Assembly: GCA_008729055.1 (NCBI GenBank)
Contig: SDUX01000008.1
Location: forward strand, 124,001-188,000
DNA length: 64,000 nt
Origin: Pyropia haitanensis
Lineage: Eukaryota > Rhodophyta > Bangiophyceae > Bangiales > Bangiaceae
Direction of reading: 5' to 3'
Both the position numbers and the translations under genes were made by a program. This document shows, one piece after another, positions 41,422 through 51,869 of the stretch (position 1 is the stretch's first letter; each line of letters begins with the position of its first letter). The notes beneath the pieces were generated by a model that worked only from the letters and a program-made list of their open reading frames with translations, had not been told where the DNA came from and did no database searches.

Positions 41422-42786
41422 GGGGGCGCGCGCCCGCGCCACCGCGGCGGCGGCGGCGCGAAAAAAGGGGGAGGGGGGGGGGGGCGCAGACAGCGCCCGT
41501 GGTGGCCCGCGGCAGTGGCGGCGCCGCCGGTGGCAGGTGCCGGTGGCGATGACGGCGGCGGCGGCGCCGCGGATGCGCGGCGGGGGCGACGCACGGCGGC
41601 GCACGCGGCGGCGTGTCGCGGGCGGCACGCCCGCGGCGGTCCTCGTGCGGGCGGCCGGCCAGGGCCGCCAAAGAACCGGCGAGCACGGCCGCGCCAGGCG
41701 GGCCCGCCCGCTCTTCCCCCGCAGGTGCGTGACGCGGTGCCGGAGGTGCACCCGCCGGCGGCCCGCCTCCCACACACCCCTCACACACCCCACCGCGCCG
41801 GCACCCACCCACCCACCCACACGCCCAAACAGCAGCACACCCGCGCAGGCGCACCAGTGAGGTCGCGTGGTGCACACAGAAAAAAAAAAAATCAACGGGA
41901 AGAATAGGTACGGAGACACAGACCCAACTTGGGGCCACACTGCAGGGGGGGTGTGCGCGGGCCACACTGCCGCGGGGGGGTGGTGGAGCGGCGGGGAACA
42001 CCCCACGATGCGCGTGGCCCCGCGCGGCGCGAGCGTCACCAGCCCCACCAATGACCGTACGAGCAGCGGCGCTCCCTGCCGGCGGTCACCGCCAAGGAAT
42101 TGAACCACGGGCCACGCCCGTGGGCCGCGTTGTGGCAGGGGTGGGGGGGGAGGGAGGGCGGAGCCGCACGCACCGCGTCAGCCACCCGCGCCACCAGCTG
42201 CAGCGCGTGGGACACGGGCGGGGAGGTTGAACGGAGGGGGGCGGCCAGGGGAGGGTGCTCTCGAGCACACAGCAGGCACCTGTCGCTCTGCTGCGGGCGG
42301 CTGCCAGCGCGTGGGGCGAGGGGGGACACAACCTCGACGACGACGACGTGGGGGGCGCGGGAGGAGAGCGGGGGGGGGATAGGCGGGCGAGGGCGGCCGG
42401 GCCACCCGAAAAAGCGCCGGGGGAGCACGCGGCCCCGCCCGCGTGTGCCAAAACGAGCGATTGAGACGACGCAGACCTCCGCGGGCGGCGGTGGTGGCGG
42501 CGATGGGGACGAAAGCGGCGGCAGGGGGACGGCCATTGCCGCACGAAGGCGCGCCGCGTCGTGCGGCAGCGGCGGCTGAGCGCCCCCAATGGGCGGCAGC
42601 CATGACCGGGGGGCCCCGCAACGTGGCACAAGATCAACGGGCAAGGCGGCGGGGCGGCGGGGCCATCCAATTGGGCGTCGGCCCCCCTCCGCGGAGACGC
42701 CAGTGGGACGAGGCCCGTGACAAAGTACAACGTGAAACCGCAGACCGCCGGTCGTCACTATGGACTCAAATCGCTACACAAGGGCT

Positions 42787-42807
42787 ACACAGGCTACACA
42801 CATACAC
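42787..42807 (+). repeat. Direct repeat copy 1, followed by a hairpin
   Basis: The 21 bases here (ACACAGGCTACACACATACA plus C) are identical to 44517-44537. Copy 1 is followed at 42810-42837 by an 11-bp perfect stem (CCCCCCAGGAA / TTCCTGGGGGG, 6-base loop) and then atcgcaatc near 42852. Confidence 0.7.
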
Positions 42808-44516
42808 GACCCCCCAGGAATCATGTTTCCTGGGGGGGGTCCAAAAGTCATCGCAATCTCGGCTTGACGCCCCGAAGGCGACCGAGCTTTCGTGAAGAGC
42901 CCGGCTGCAACAGCTCCGGCGGTCAGAAGTGCCTCGCGCCGGAACTGCCAAATCGGCCTCCGATTGGCTGGATCGCCCAAAGAAGTCAACTGTCCCCGTT
43001 GGAGCGCAGCTCAGTCTCGGATCCGCAAGACCGGACTGCCTTACAGCTCGGCTGTGGTCCCTCTGAGCATCCTGAGCCTCAAGGGTCCTGTGCGGGGGGG
43101 CAACCTGAGCATCGCTGTGTCGACTCGCGAACGGCCCGTCGCCACGTGGTGAGGGAACAACTGGTCGACCTCGGAAGCTCTCCCGCACTTCGACGATCAC
43201 GCGGCGGCGCGTGACGCGCCGAGAGGTTGCCCAAAGACAATCTCGCTGGGGACAAATTACTAGAAGCGTTGCAGCGTCACCCCGCTTCATTGCACACTTC
43301 GTCGCTGCCCAAGTAAGGGTCGGGGTGAAGCTTCGTGCTGATCGACCAATAGGCAGGTCGCATACATATCCAATTTGTACACGCGTTCGACACTCTGTCC
43401 TCTGTGTCGGAGTTGACGACTAAAGTCTTCTTTTTGCAGGTCCGATCCCGACCGCTGAGAATCGAGACGCCGCGAGACCCAAAGCTTCGGCCGCGGACCA
43501 AGCTGTGGACTCGTTTCCGGCCACCTCTCGCCGTCTCGCGCTGAGTGGGCACGCTCTCTCACTCAGACGCACTACACCCAGCACGACCCTCTCCTCTCTC
43601 CCCGCGAGGTGCCCGACCGTCTACCAATGGATCGAGGCACTTCTTCGTCCGACGGCACGGCTGTAGGTGCGCGCGTTCATCGTTGTCCATCCGTGCGCTA
43701 ACGTCATGAGAGATTTGCAGGGCGAGCGCGGCTCCTTGGTGACTCGCCGACCGCTCGGCAGCTGGAGGGAGATCGTTCTTGTTCTGCGCGTGAGTGTTTG
43801 GCATGGAGGTGTCTAACTTTGCCCTTTTGCCGCGTCCATCGCTGCATGGTCGGTTCTTGGTTTGCATGTATTGTACGTGGATCTGTTGTGCGTGGATCGG
43901 GATCAAGAAGACAAGGCATGAACAAAGACACTGGTGTAGCTGTGCGGTGCGGAGTTGGCTGAGGCAGCAGGAGGCAAGAAGTCGGAGGACTTGGAGAGGG
44001 GGAGCGGCGTTGAGGATGGCAGAGGGCATTGAGGAAGGTGGAGAGAGTTGAAGATGGGGGTCGCGTTGATATGGGTGGGGGGCGTGGGTGCGTGTAGGGT
44101 GGGGGCGACGCACCGGACTTGTGGGCGGGGGGTGGAGATGCTAGCGGAGTGCTAGAGGAGAGCTCGCCGCCCCCCTCCTCACCACCTGCAGGCAGGTCGC
44201 CGCTACGGTTGGGAGGTGAGGGGGGGGAGGGCGGGGGCGGGCACTCCCGCTGCATGAAGCAGCTGGTACAAAGAGAAATAAAGCGTGCACATGGTACCAT
44301 GAAGAATCGCACGTGGCACAGGAAGGAGCAACGTGGCGGCCAGTGGGCCACCAGAGCACCCTGTTTTGATGCCCTTGAACGGGACTGTCAGCCTTCTATA
44401 TGCACTGTGGTTGGTCCATGAGTCGTCGATCGACACTCTCTGATTGGGTGGCGTGGCAACACGGTCCGTGGCATACCTCATTTCGATGAGACGAGTCGGG
44501 GTCATCACAACGGGAT

Positions 44517-44537
44517 ACACAGGCTACACACATACAC
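44517..44537 (+). repeat. Direct repeat copy 2, followed by a different hairpin
   Basis: Identical to 42787-42807. It is followed by a short atacacac microsatellite, then a different stem near 44581-44596 (GGCCCG / CGGGCC around ACTT), then again atcgcaatc near 44620. The shared order of repeat, hairpin and nonamer suggests a common small element whose stem sequence has diverged. Confidence 0.6.
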
Positions 44538-45202
44538 ACATACACACATCCTACACAACCCTTCGAAACTGACCCCGTGAGGCCCGACTTCGGGCCCCGG
44601 CCAACTCATCACAAAGCTATCGCAATCGGGGTGTGTATCAAATTTTGTCGATAGTGACGGTCATCGTCTGCGGTTTCACTCGTCGGCCTGGCGTGGGGAG
44701 CTGCGGCGCTCACGTGCGCGTGCAATCCTGCGCGGCGGTACGAGCCACGCGCAGCGATCCCGTCGTTGCGCGTGGCCCTCCCTGCTGCGCCACCTCACGC
44801 TGCAGGCCGAGGTGCCGGGAAGCGCAGCTCCCTAGCTAGCCTTCTTCAGCCGCCCCATCTCCCCCCCCCCCCCCCCCCCCCGCAAGCACGGAGCCCCTGT
44901 GCTGTCCGGTCAGGCTGCTTCCCCTTGCTCTCACCGTTGTGTGGGTGTCGCTCCCCGCCCACCTCCCCCTCCTTTCCTCACCGCCGCCCTCCCCCTCAGC
45001 TCCCTCCTCCCCCGGCACCTCCCCGCCCGCCACCCCCTCCCGTCTTCTCCCTTCCGACGGGCATGGCACGCATGGCGGCGGCGCGGCCGGCGCCGGCGGG
45101 GGCTCCCCCCCCCCCGCGTGGGCGCTCCCCCCCCTGCCGGGCACGACCCGCGCGGCAGCCGGGCGGCGCGCCCCCCCGCGCGGCCTGTGCCCCGCCCCGC
45201 GG

Positions 45203-46484
45203 ATGACGGCGGGCGGGCGCGGCGCGGCGGCGGCCGCACGCCCGCGCCCCCCTCCATCCGCGTCCCCGACTGGGCCCCCACCGCAGAGGCCCGCCCCACG
45301 CCGCGCACCGGTGGCCGCCGCGGTGCAAGCCGCCGTCGTGTCGCTGGGCGTGCTCCTCGCCACCGCCACGTTGCCGCCGGCCGCCGCCGTCGCGTCGGTC
45401 GCCGCCCCGCCCGCCCCGCCCGCCGCCGCTACCGCCGCCACCACCGCCGCCACCACCACCGCCGCCCCCGCCGCCACCACTGGCGCCGCGTCGGACTTGC
45501 CGACGCTGCTGCCGCCGCCGGTGCGCCCCCCCCCCTCGGACGACGCGACGCGCGGCGGGGCGGCGCCGTCCGCGTCACGCCGCGCGCCGATCGAGGTGGA
45601 GCACGTCAGCGGCGCCGCGCGCGTCGTCGACGGCGACACGCTCGTCATTGGCGACACGCGGGTGCGGCTGCTGGGCATTGACGCGCCCGAGATGGCCCAG
45701 TCGTGCACGGCGGCGGGCGGCGGGGGGGGCGGGACGTACGCGTGTGGGGTGGCGGCCAAGGAGGCGCTCGACGCCAAGATTGACCACCGGCCGGTCACGT
45801 GTGCGGGGCGGGGGCGCGACCGGTACGGCCGGTTTGTGGGCATTTGTGTGGTGGCTGAGGGGGGGGCGGGCGCCGCCGCCCGGGGGGGGGGGTCGGGGGG
45901 GCGGCTGCGGCCACTAGTGCGCCGTCTGGTGGGGGGGGGGGGGTCCGCGGCGGGGGTGGGGCTGGTACCGGCGCCGCCGGTGCTACCAGCGTCGCCGCCG
46001 GTCCTACCAGCGTCGCCGCCGTTCCTACCAGCGGCGGCGGCGGTGCTCCAAGCGGCGCCGCCGCTGCGCCCAGTGGCGGCGGCGGGGGTGGTGGCACGGG
46101 TGGCGGCGTCCGGATGACCCGCGACGCGGTCGTCGCGGCGGACGTGGGCGTCGGCACGCCCGGCGTCGTCGACCTCAACGGCTGGATGGTGGACCGCGGC
46201 CTCGCGCTCGCGTACGCCGACTACTCCAAGCGGTACGTGGCGGAGGAGGCGGCCGCCCGCGCCGCCCGCCGCGGCGTGTGGGCCACCGACGGGGGGTGCG
46301 AGAAGCCGTGGGCGTGGCGCGCCGCGCGGCGGGCGGAGCGGGCGGCGGCGGCGGCGGATAAGGCGGCCGCCGCGGCGCCAGCGTCGGGGCCGGTCGTCGC
46401 GGCGGTGGGGGGGGGGGGGGGGGCGGCGGCACCGTCTCCGACGGCGCGCCTGCCGCGGCCGACCGCGGCCGGGGGGCGAGGTAG
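45203..46484 (+). CDS. Staphylococcal-nuclease-like (thermonuclease) enzyme with N-terminal hydrophobic segment, frame breaks at G runs
   Basis: The SNase fold motifs are all present: RVVDGDTLVIGDTRVRLLGIDAPE (Asp of VDGDT, Arg of RVRLLG, Asp and Glu of IDAPE), then RGRDRYGRFVGICVV with the second catalytic-type Arg, and the C-terminal helix block VDLNGWMVDRGLALAY, DYSKRYVAEEAAARAARRGVWA. Such enzymes are Ca2+-dependent phosphodiesterases on DNA and RNA. Before the domain a hydrophobic stretch (VQAAVVSLGVLLATATLPPAAAVASVAA) fits a signal peptide or anchor. Motifs 2 and 3 lie in different frames: the switch falls in the G runs between about 45858 and 45901, after which AATSAPSGGGGGV and a Gly/Ala/Ser linker lead into the last block. 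A second switch at the G run near 46408-46422 would give a natural end, TVSDGAPAAADRGRGAR, with TAG at 46482-46484. The start at 45203 is the first in-frame ATG. Confidence 0.8.
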
Positions 46485-46900
46485 CCGGCGAGTGCATAGA
46501 CTGCTGCTGTTGCGCCCTGGACGGGCTGTCATGGACCACGGCTGGATCGGCAGGCTGCCAGCTTTCGTGGTCGTGTGGTCGCGAGCAGGTGGTCGTGCTC
46601 CCAGCGGCGGTGTCCTGGTTAGGTATCCTTGTCCTTTTGCCATCCTCGTTTTTATTCCCGTCCGTGAGTTTGCATCTTATCGCGCTGTCATGCGGGTCAC
46701 CTCACACTGTTGCTTGGTGAGAAGTCAAAGAACCGGCTCACAAAAAAAAAGTGCAACGTCAGTTCAACGAAAAGGAAGGCTGGCGGCGCAGACATGTCAC
46801 AACACACCTGCACCTGGAGGCGCACACCCTCACACGCTCATCAGGGGCAACCGGTCACAAAAACAGGCCACGCGCGGACTCCACGCCTCTCGCGCGTCAC
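46485..46900. other. Convergent spacer between nuclease and RING genes
   Basis: About 415 bases of ordinary composition with an A run at 46742-46750. It contains the 3' ends of two converging genes and no further coding signal. Confidence 0.5.
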
Positions 46901-48595
46901 CTACGAGCCGAGCATGTCCTTGACAGCACGCTGGTCCACCGGGCACACGCCCTTGACGCCCAGCCACTTGTCGATGCAGCGCGAGTGAAACAGGTGGCAG
47001 CACGGCAGCCGCCGCACCACATTCCCCGTGACGATCGTCTCCATGCAGATGCAGCACGACGACGCGCCGTCCGCACCAATGCCGCGCTCCCCACCTTGGC
47101 CCACCGTCGTAGTGGGGAGCATGGCCAGCACCTGGGGCGGGCACGCCCGCCCCGCACTGCCGGCCGCGTCATCCAGCCGCAGCAGCGCCGTGTACTCATC
47201 CTCGCCGGGCTGCGCAAGCGGCGGCCACCCACCCGCACCGACGCCGCCGCCGCCGCCACCGCCACCAATTCCACCGCCGCCGCCGCCGCCGCCACCACCA
47301 CCACCACCGCCACCAGCGCGGCCGTTGCCACCATAGCCGCCGGCGCCAACCATGCCGCGCTCAGCGGCAACGGCAAGAGCGAAATCCAAGGCGGCGAACA
47401 CACGCGCCGGCCCCGCCACACCCCGCCCCTGCGCGTGCGCGGCACGCGCGGCACGCAGAGCGACGCCCGGGGCCCCTGCTGCCGCCGCGGAACTCCCACC
47501 CCCTTGACCAGCGCGGGCGAGACTCCCCCACGCAGCCGCGTTGCGCGGCCTCCCCCGCGACAACGCCCGCGAGGCCACAGGGTGGGCGCGGACACTACCA
47601 CTACCCCCTCCAGCAGCCGACCCCATCGACCTGCTAGGGTAGCCGCCACTGTCACGTCCAAGCGCCGCCGGTGACTCGACTTGAAGCGCGCGTGCCATCG
47701 CCTCGTCCGCCGCCACCTGCCGCGCTGCCGCGGCTGCTGTCGCACGATTTTGCACGGCCGATGACCGGAATGAGGCCCGCCCCCCTGCCGCCGCCGGTGG
47801 TGGGGCGGAGATACCCCCGTCAAGCAGGTCGCCGTCGGCCACAGCGGCCGACAACGGCGGGGACGATGACACGTCCACCACGTCACGCACACGGCCGCGG
47901 CGGCCAGTCGCGACGCCGAAAGAACGGGGCGGCGCCCCGCCGCGCACCGAGACAATCTCCACCGCGTCGCAATCGCCGCTGGCAGCCGAGTCACGAGACG
48001 GCTCGCCGCCGCCGCCGGCCGCCGCCCGATGCGGCCGCGGCGCTGTGGACCGTGACGGGTCACGGGTGACAGCGGTGGCCGCCGCGCGCGCGCCGCCGTC
48101 GTGGTCCGCCACGGGGGTCACAGAGGCGGGCCACCGCAGCCGTCGCACGGGGCCACCCCCCGTCAGCACGTCCGCGGTCGGTGGCGAGGCGGCCGCCGCC
48201 GCCAAGACGCCGCCCCCGCTTGGCCGCCCGCCACGGGCCAGCCCCGCCCGACCTACCGGCGGCGCCGCCGACGAGGCGGCGCCCCCCCCGCCGCCGCATT
48301 CACCATGTCCACCCCCGCCGCGAGCCCCACAGCGGCACTCGTCAACCACCACCACCACGTCGGGCGAGCCACCTTCTGGCGTAGACAACCCTTCAGAAGC
48401 TGCAGAGCCGCCCCCTCGTCGGCGCTTGGCCGACAACACGGCCGGAAGTGACGGTGGCGGTGGCGGCGAGTCGAGCACAACCACCTCTTCCCCGTCCGGA
48501 CTCAATGTCAGCGGCGGAATCGGGGAAGCGGCGGGCGGCGCGTCTTCCCGTAGCCGCCTCGACGGCACCCGCGGATGCGCACAGGGAGATACCAT
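46901..48595 (-). CDS. RING-H2 E3 ubiquitin ligase with UIM-like helix
   Basis: 564 residues from ATG 48595. The frame is open to 48895, but the extra part contains a long pyrimidine tract typical of a leader or intron; an alternative start there would add a hydrophobic N-terminus. The C-terminus is a RING-H2 finger: CCICMETIVTGNVVRRLPC, HLFHSRCIDKW, GVCPVDQR. The last zinc ligand position holds Asp (CPVD) instead of Cys. About 200 residues upstream is AADEAMARALQVES, similar to ubiquitin-interacting or DEAxARxLQ helices found before RING domains. The rest is disordered, with an acidic segment (VVVVVDECRCG), Ser/Gly/Pro-rich tracts and a Gly run of about 25 residues. The protein should pair with an E2 enzyme to ubiquitinate unknown substrates. 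Confidence 0.87.
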   Translation of the reverse strand: MVSPCAHPRVPSRRLREDAPPAASPIPPLTLSPDGEEVVVLDSPPPPPSLPAVLSAKRRRGGGSAASEGLSTPEGGSPDVVVVVDECRCGARGGGGHGECGGGGGAASSAAPPVGRAGLARGGRPSGGGVLAAAAASPPTADVLTGGGPVRRLRWPASVTPVADHDGGARAAATAVTRDPSRSTAPRPHRAAAGGGGEPSRDSAASGDCDAVEIVSVRGGAPPRSFGVATGRRGRVRDVVDVSSSPPLSAAVADGDLLDGGISAPPPAAAGGRASFRSSAVQNRATAAAAARQVAADEAMARALQVESPAALGRDSGGYPSRSMGSAAGGGSGSVRAHPVASRALSRGRPRNAAAWGSLARAGQGGGSSAAAAGAPGVALRAARAAHAQGRGVAGPARVFAALDFALAVAAERGMVGAGGYGGNGRAGGGGGGGGGGGGGGGIGGGGGGGGVGAGGWPPLAQPGEDEYTALLRLDDAAGSAGRACPPQVLAMLPTTTVGQGGERGIGADGASSCCICMETIVTGNVVRRLPCCHLFHSRCIDKWLGVKGVCPVDQRAVKDMLGS

Positions 48596-49607
48596 GCCCC
48601 AGGGATGCTCAAACAATGGGAAGAGGAGAGGAGAAGAGGGGTGGCACAGAAAAAAAGAAAAACTATGCAGGGGGGGGGAAAGGTCCGCCAACCAGATCCA
48701 AGAGACAACCGCGGCCTCAAGTCGACAGCCGCCGAGAATAAGAAGACGCGGGGGCAGCGACAACCGCAGAGGGGCACAGATGCGCTGCGCAACGCGGCCG
48801 AACAGACCCGCAAAGCCAACCACACCGACAAGCGCGAGTAGCGAGCAGCTGGGACAGCCCGCACCAACGGCCAACGTCCCTGTCGTCCCAGCCACGAACA
48901 GCGACGCGAGAATGATATAGCGTGAGCGGTGACGCGGGCGCCACAGACGCGACCAGCTCAGTGACGAACCGCGGAGACCGTAACCGTGACCCGGACACCG
49001 TGACGAGGAGGAGGATGGGGGAAGGGACGGGGGGGCGACGCGCCTAGGGCAGCGGCGTCTCCCCCCCGTGGAACAAGGGAGAAAAGTTCACGGGTTTGGA
49101 AGGTGCCCTTGCGCAGGCCAGCAGAGATGGGAAACGGAGGCCCGCCCCCACGAATCTCGAGGCAACCCTTCCATTAGAGTTCGGCTCGCTGTCGCTCAAG
49201 GTGTAAGCCTGTCTCTTGGAAGGCAGGTGGACAGATCGTTGCTCCTGCCAGAGAACGCGCATACGCGACGAGCTTGTCTGCAGCCCGCGGTGGCCATTGG
49301 ATGGCGGGCTGTTTGTGCAGCCGACCCGCGCCGCAAGTCAAACGGGACGACAACATAATTGGGTACTCGTTTCTGCTTTGAAGAAATACCTTCGTGCATT
49401 GCATCGAGCGGTGGCTGTGGCGGAGTGGACGCCGAGCACTCGCGCCATCGTGCTGGCTTGGTACCGCTCTCACCCTGCCCGCACAGAGAGAGACGGCTCC
49501 CAAGCCATGCATCCAACGTGGTGGTCGTCCACTACGGACGGCCTGCCCGGTCTCGGTGGTGCGCTGTGCCCCAGCCTGCACCCCCCACCCCCCGCTTGGT
49601 AGCCTCT
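48596..49607. promoter_or_regulatory. Divergent region between RING and MAU2-like genes
   Basis: About 1 kb between two divergent starts; promoters of both genes are expected here. The RING side is pyrimidine-rich on the minus strand up to about 48700. The plus-strand frame of the MAU2-like gene is open upstream to 49359 without reading like its product. No specific element is identified. Confidence 0.4.
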
Positions 49608-51869
49608 ATGGCGGCGGGCACGACCGCTACCCTGGTGCATCTCGGCGAGGGCCTCGCCACCGCCCGCCGCCCCCGAGCGGCGGCGCTAGCGCTCGAGGCG
49701 GCCGCTGCGGGTGACGGGGAGCCTCTGGTGCGGGCGGCGGCGCGCACCCGCGCGGCGGAGCTGCTGCTCATTGCCCTCGACGCCGAGGCAGCGGCGGTTG
49801 CGGCGGCGGCGGCGGCGGGGGTGGCGGCTGCCTCGGCGACGGCGGCAACGGTGTCAGAGGGGAGGAGCGGCGGCGGGGCAGCTGTCGAGGCGACGGGCTC
49901 GGCCGAATGGCCCGCCGCGGCCAGGCCCTCTGTACCGCAGACGCTTTCGCGGGTGCGGCACAACACAGAGCAGGCGCTCCTGCTGTTGCGTGGAGTGGCG
50001 GGGGCGCTCGGCCCCACGCTTGCCGCCTTGTCCCTGACCGACGAGGTCTACACGCGCAGCGGCGACGCCCGCGGCGTGCTCCGCATCCTCGGCCGCGCGC
50101 ACGCGGCGCTCCGCGACGCGGGGCCGGTGGCGCCCGCCGCGTCGTCGTCGTTGTCGTCGTCGCCAGGACGCGGGGGCGGCGGGGCTGGCGCCGTCGGTGA
50201 TGGTGTGGGCGGCGACGGCACGGGCGAGGTAGACCGCTGGGGCTGGTGGTTGTTCCTCCGCGGCCGCGCCGTATCGGTGCAGTCGCGGTCGGCGCCTGGT
50301 GCGGCCGCGGTGGCGGCCGCCGACGCTGCCGCCGAGTGCCGACGCCGCGGCGATGAGCGGGCCGCGGCGGGGTTTACGTTGGCGCTCGTTCAGCTGCGGC
50401 TTGCGGCGCCCGCCACGGTCGACGCGGCGGCCCTGGCGGCTGACTTTGCGACCGTAGAGGCGGCCGTGGGCTTGCCCGCGCGGGGCAGTGCGGCTCCCGC
50501 ACCGCCTTCGGGAGTAACAGGCACAGCCGACCGGCCGCCGCCAAGCAAGCGCCCGAGACTGCCCATGCCCCCCGCATCCGTCGACCCTGACGCGGCGCTC
50601 ATGCGCGCGGCGCTCCTCTGCCTCCGCGCTGTGGCCGACCTACGGCGGGGCGACTTCCCCGCTGTTGTGGCCGCGGCGGGCGCGCTCAGCGCTGTCTTTA
50701 ACGCTTGTTCTCCCTCTCAGCGGTCGTCGGCGGTTGTGGCGGGCGCGACGGCGGGCGTGGGGCAACCACCACCCCGGCCTCGATGGGTGTGGTTTCACCG
50801 CCGCGCGCTTCGGGCACTGCTGCTGCACTGTTCTTCCACCGCCCTTGCCGCCACCGACCCGCGCGGCGCCGTTGGGCGTGCCGCGGACGCCTTGGCCGCG
50901 CTGGGCGTGACCAGGCCGGCAGTTCTCACGGACGACCCCGGTCACCTGCGGACGGCACTGGCCGCCACGTCGCTGAGTAACCTCGACGATGACTGCCGGC
51001 ACGCGCTGGCGGCGGCGGCGGCCGAGGGCGCGGCGCGTGCGGAGCTCACCCGCTGCTGTCTGGCGGCGGCGGCGCCCTATGTGCGCGCCGTCGCGTCGCT
51101 GGCTCCGAGCATCTCCGACACCCGCGCGGCGGTGGCGTGCGGCGCCGCGGCCCGCCTGCTGACTAGCCAGTACCGGGTGCTGCTGGGCGACAAGGCGGAG
51201 GCTTCCACTGCGCTGACAGAGCTGGAAGGGGTGGCGCTGAAGCCACCCGCGGCAGGCGTCCCAAGAGGCACGCGTCACATGGCGGCGGTCTACTGCTCCA
51301 CGCTGACAGGCCGGGCAATCACTGAGTTCCTGCCCGACGGCGGCGTGGAAGCGCTGGCGTGCGTGTCCACCCCCCGGGCGGCGGAAAATGGGCAGGTGGA
51401 CGCGGCGGTCCTCTTTGCTCAGGCCCTGGTGTCTGCTCAACAGGACCAAGTGCGGGACGCTACGGGCCTCATGGACATGGCGCTGCGCCGCGCGGGCGTA
51501 GAGCGTAGTGTCCCTGACACGGGCACTGTCGGCGGCGGTGGCGATGGTGGCGGCGGTGGTGGTGGCGGTGTCAACCGGGCGCTTGTCGCCGCCATCCTCA
51601 GCGTCCGCATTGGCCTCGTAGCCGTGTCGGCAGAGGGCGCGGACGGTGCGCTCGCTACTGGGGCTGGGGGCGCCGAGGAAGGGCGGCGGGCAGCTGAGCA
51701 GTGGGCTGCCGACGCAGGCGACCTCACCACCCTCATCCGGGTGGCAAAAGCCGCCAAGCGGTCCAGCCGTCGGCACCTGGACGTGGACGGCGCGCGGGCC
51801 GCGAAGGACTTGGTAGCCTCTCTCTCGGCCAAGCTGTCAGAGAGGCAGCGCCTAGCTCCGCGTTGGTGA
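49608..51869 (+). CDS. Helical-repeat protein, possible MAU2/SCC4 cohesin-loader subunit
   Basis: 753 residues from ATG 49608, chosen because the upstream open frame has a different composition. The protein is almost entirely alpha-helical and Ala/Leu-rich with TPR-like pairs: RHNTEQALLLLRGVAGAL, DARGVLRILGRAHAALRDAG, ECRRRGDERAAAGFTLALVQ, HRRALRALLLHCSSTALAAT, ACGAAARLLTSQYRVLLGDK and DAAVLFAQALVSAQQDQVRD. The arrangement of a long TPR solenoid, with segments resembling the AEYARxxGxExxxALFLLxK region, suggests MAU2/SCC4, the partner of NIPBL/SCC2 in loading cohesin. I am not certain; other TPR superhelix proteins could look similar. A basic KRPRLPM patch may be a nuclear signal. A Gly run of about nine residues interrupts the C-terminal part. 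Confidence 0.45.
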   Translation: MAAGTTATLVHLGEGLATARRPRAAALALEAAAAGDGEPLVRAAARTRAAELLLIALDAEAAAVAAAAAAGVAAASATAATVSEGRSGGGAAVEATGSAEWPAAARPSVPQTLSRVRHNTEQALLLLRGVAGALGPTLAALSLTDEVYTRSGDARGVLRILGRAHAALRDAGPVAPAASSSLSSSPGRGGGGAGAVGDGVGGDGTGEVDRWGWWLFLRGRAVSVQSRSAPGAAAVAAADAAAECRRRGDERAAAGFTLALVQLRLAAPATVDAAALAADFATVEAAVGLPARGSAAPAPPSGVTGTADRPPPSKRPRLPMPPASVDPDAALMRAALLCLRAVADLRRGDFPAVVAAAGALSAVFNACSPSQRSSAVVAGATAGVGQPPPRPRWVWFHRRALRALLLHCSSTALAATDPRGAVGRAADALAALGVTRPAVLTDDPGHLRTALAATSLSNLDDDCRHALAAAAAEGAARAELTRCCLAAAAPYVRAVASLAPSISDTRAAVACGAAARLLTSQYRVLLGDKAEASTALTELEGVALKPPAAGVPRGTRHMAAVYCSTLTGRAITEFLPDGGVEALACVSTPRAAENGQVDAAVLFAQALVSAQQDQVRDATGLMDMALRRAGVERSVPDTGTVGGGGDGGGGGGGGVNRALVAAILSVRIGLVAVSAEGADGALATGAGGAEEGRRAAEQWAADAGDLTTLIRVAKAAKRSSRRHLDVDGARAAKDLVASLSAKLSERQRLAPRW

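Larger units (their letters stand above)
41422..45202. other. Gene-poor region between bHLH and nuclease genes
   Basis: About 3.8 kb. 41422-42700 is GC-rich and holds the bHLH promoter. 42700-44650 is less GC-rich and contains a 21-base direct repeat with nearby hairpins. It also holds possible tiny plus-strand exons: an ATG at 43625, a GTGCGC or GTAGGT donor near 43665, a TTTGCAG acceptor near 43720, and a GTGAGTG donor near 43790. An AATAAA lies near 44276. The exons would encode a short unknown peptide. 44861-44881 is a run of 21 C. No gene is called. Confidence 0.3.

Noticed and set aside
41424..42108. An N-terminal extension of the bHLH protein
   Set aside because: The frame is open by chance. 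It translates to Cys/Trp/Phe-containing sequence with an A/T-rich tract typical of leader or spacer DNA.
42810..42837. A bacterial rho-independent terminator
   Set aside because: The stem is strong but there is no T tract, and the window is eukaryotic.
49359..49607. An upstream extension of the MAU2-like protein
   Set aside because: The extra 83 codons lack an ATG-anchored conserved start and read unlike the Ala/Leu helical body; ATG 49608 is the natural start.
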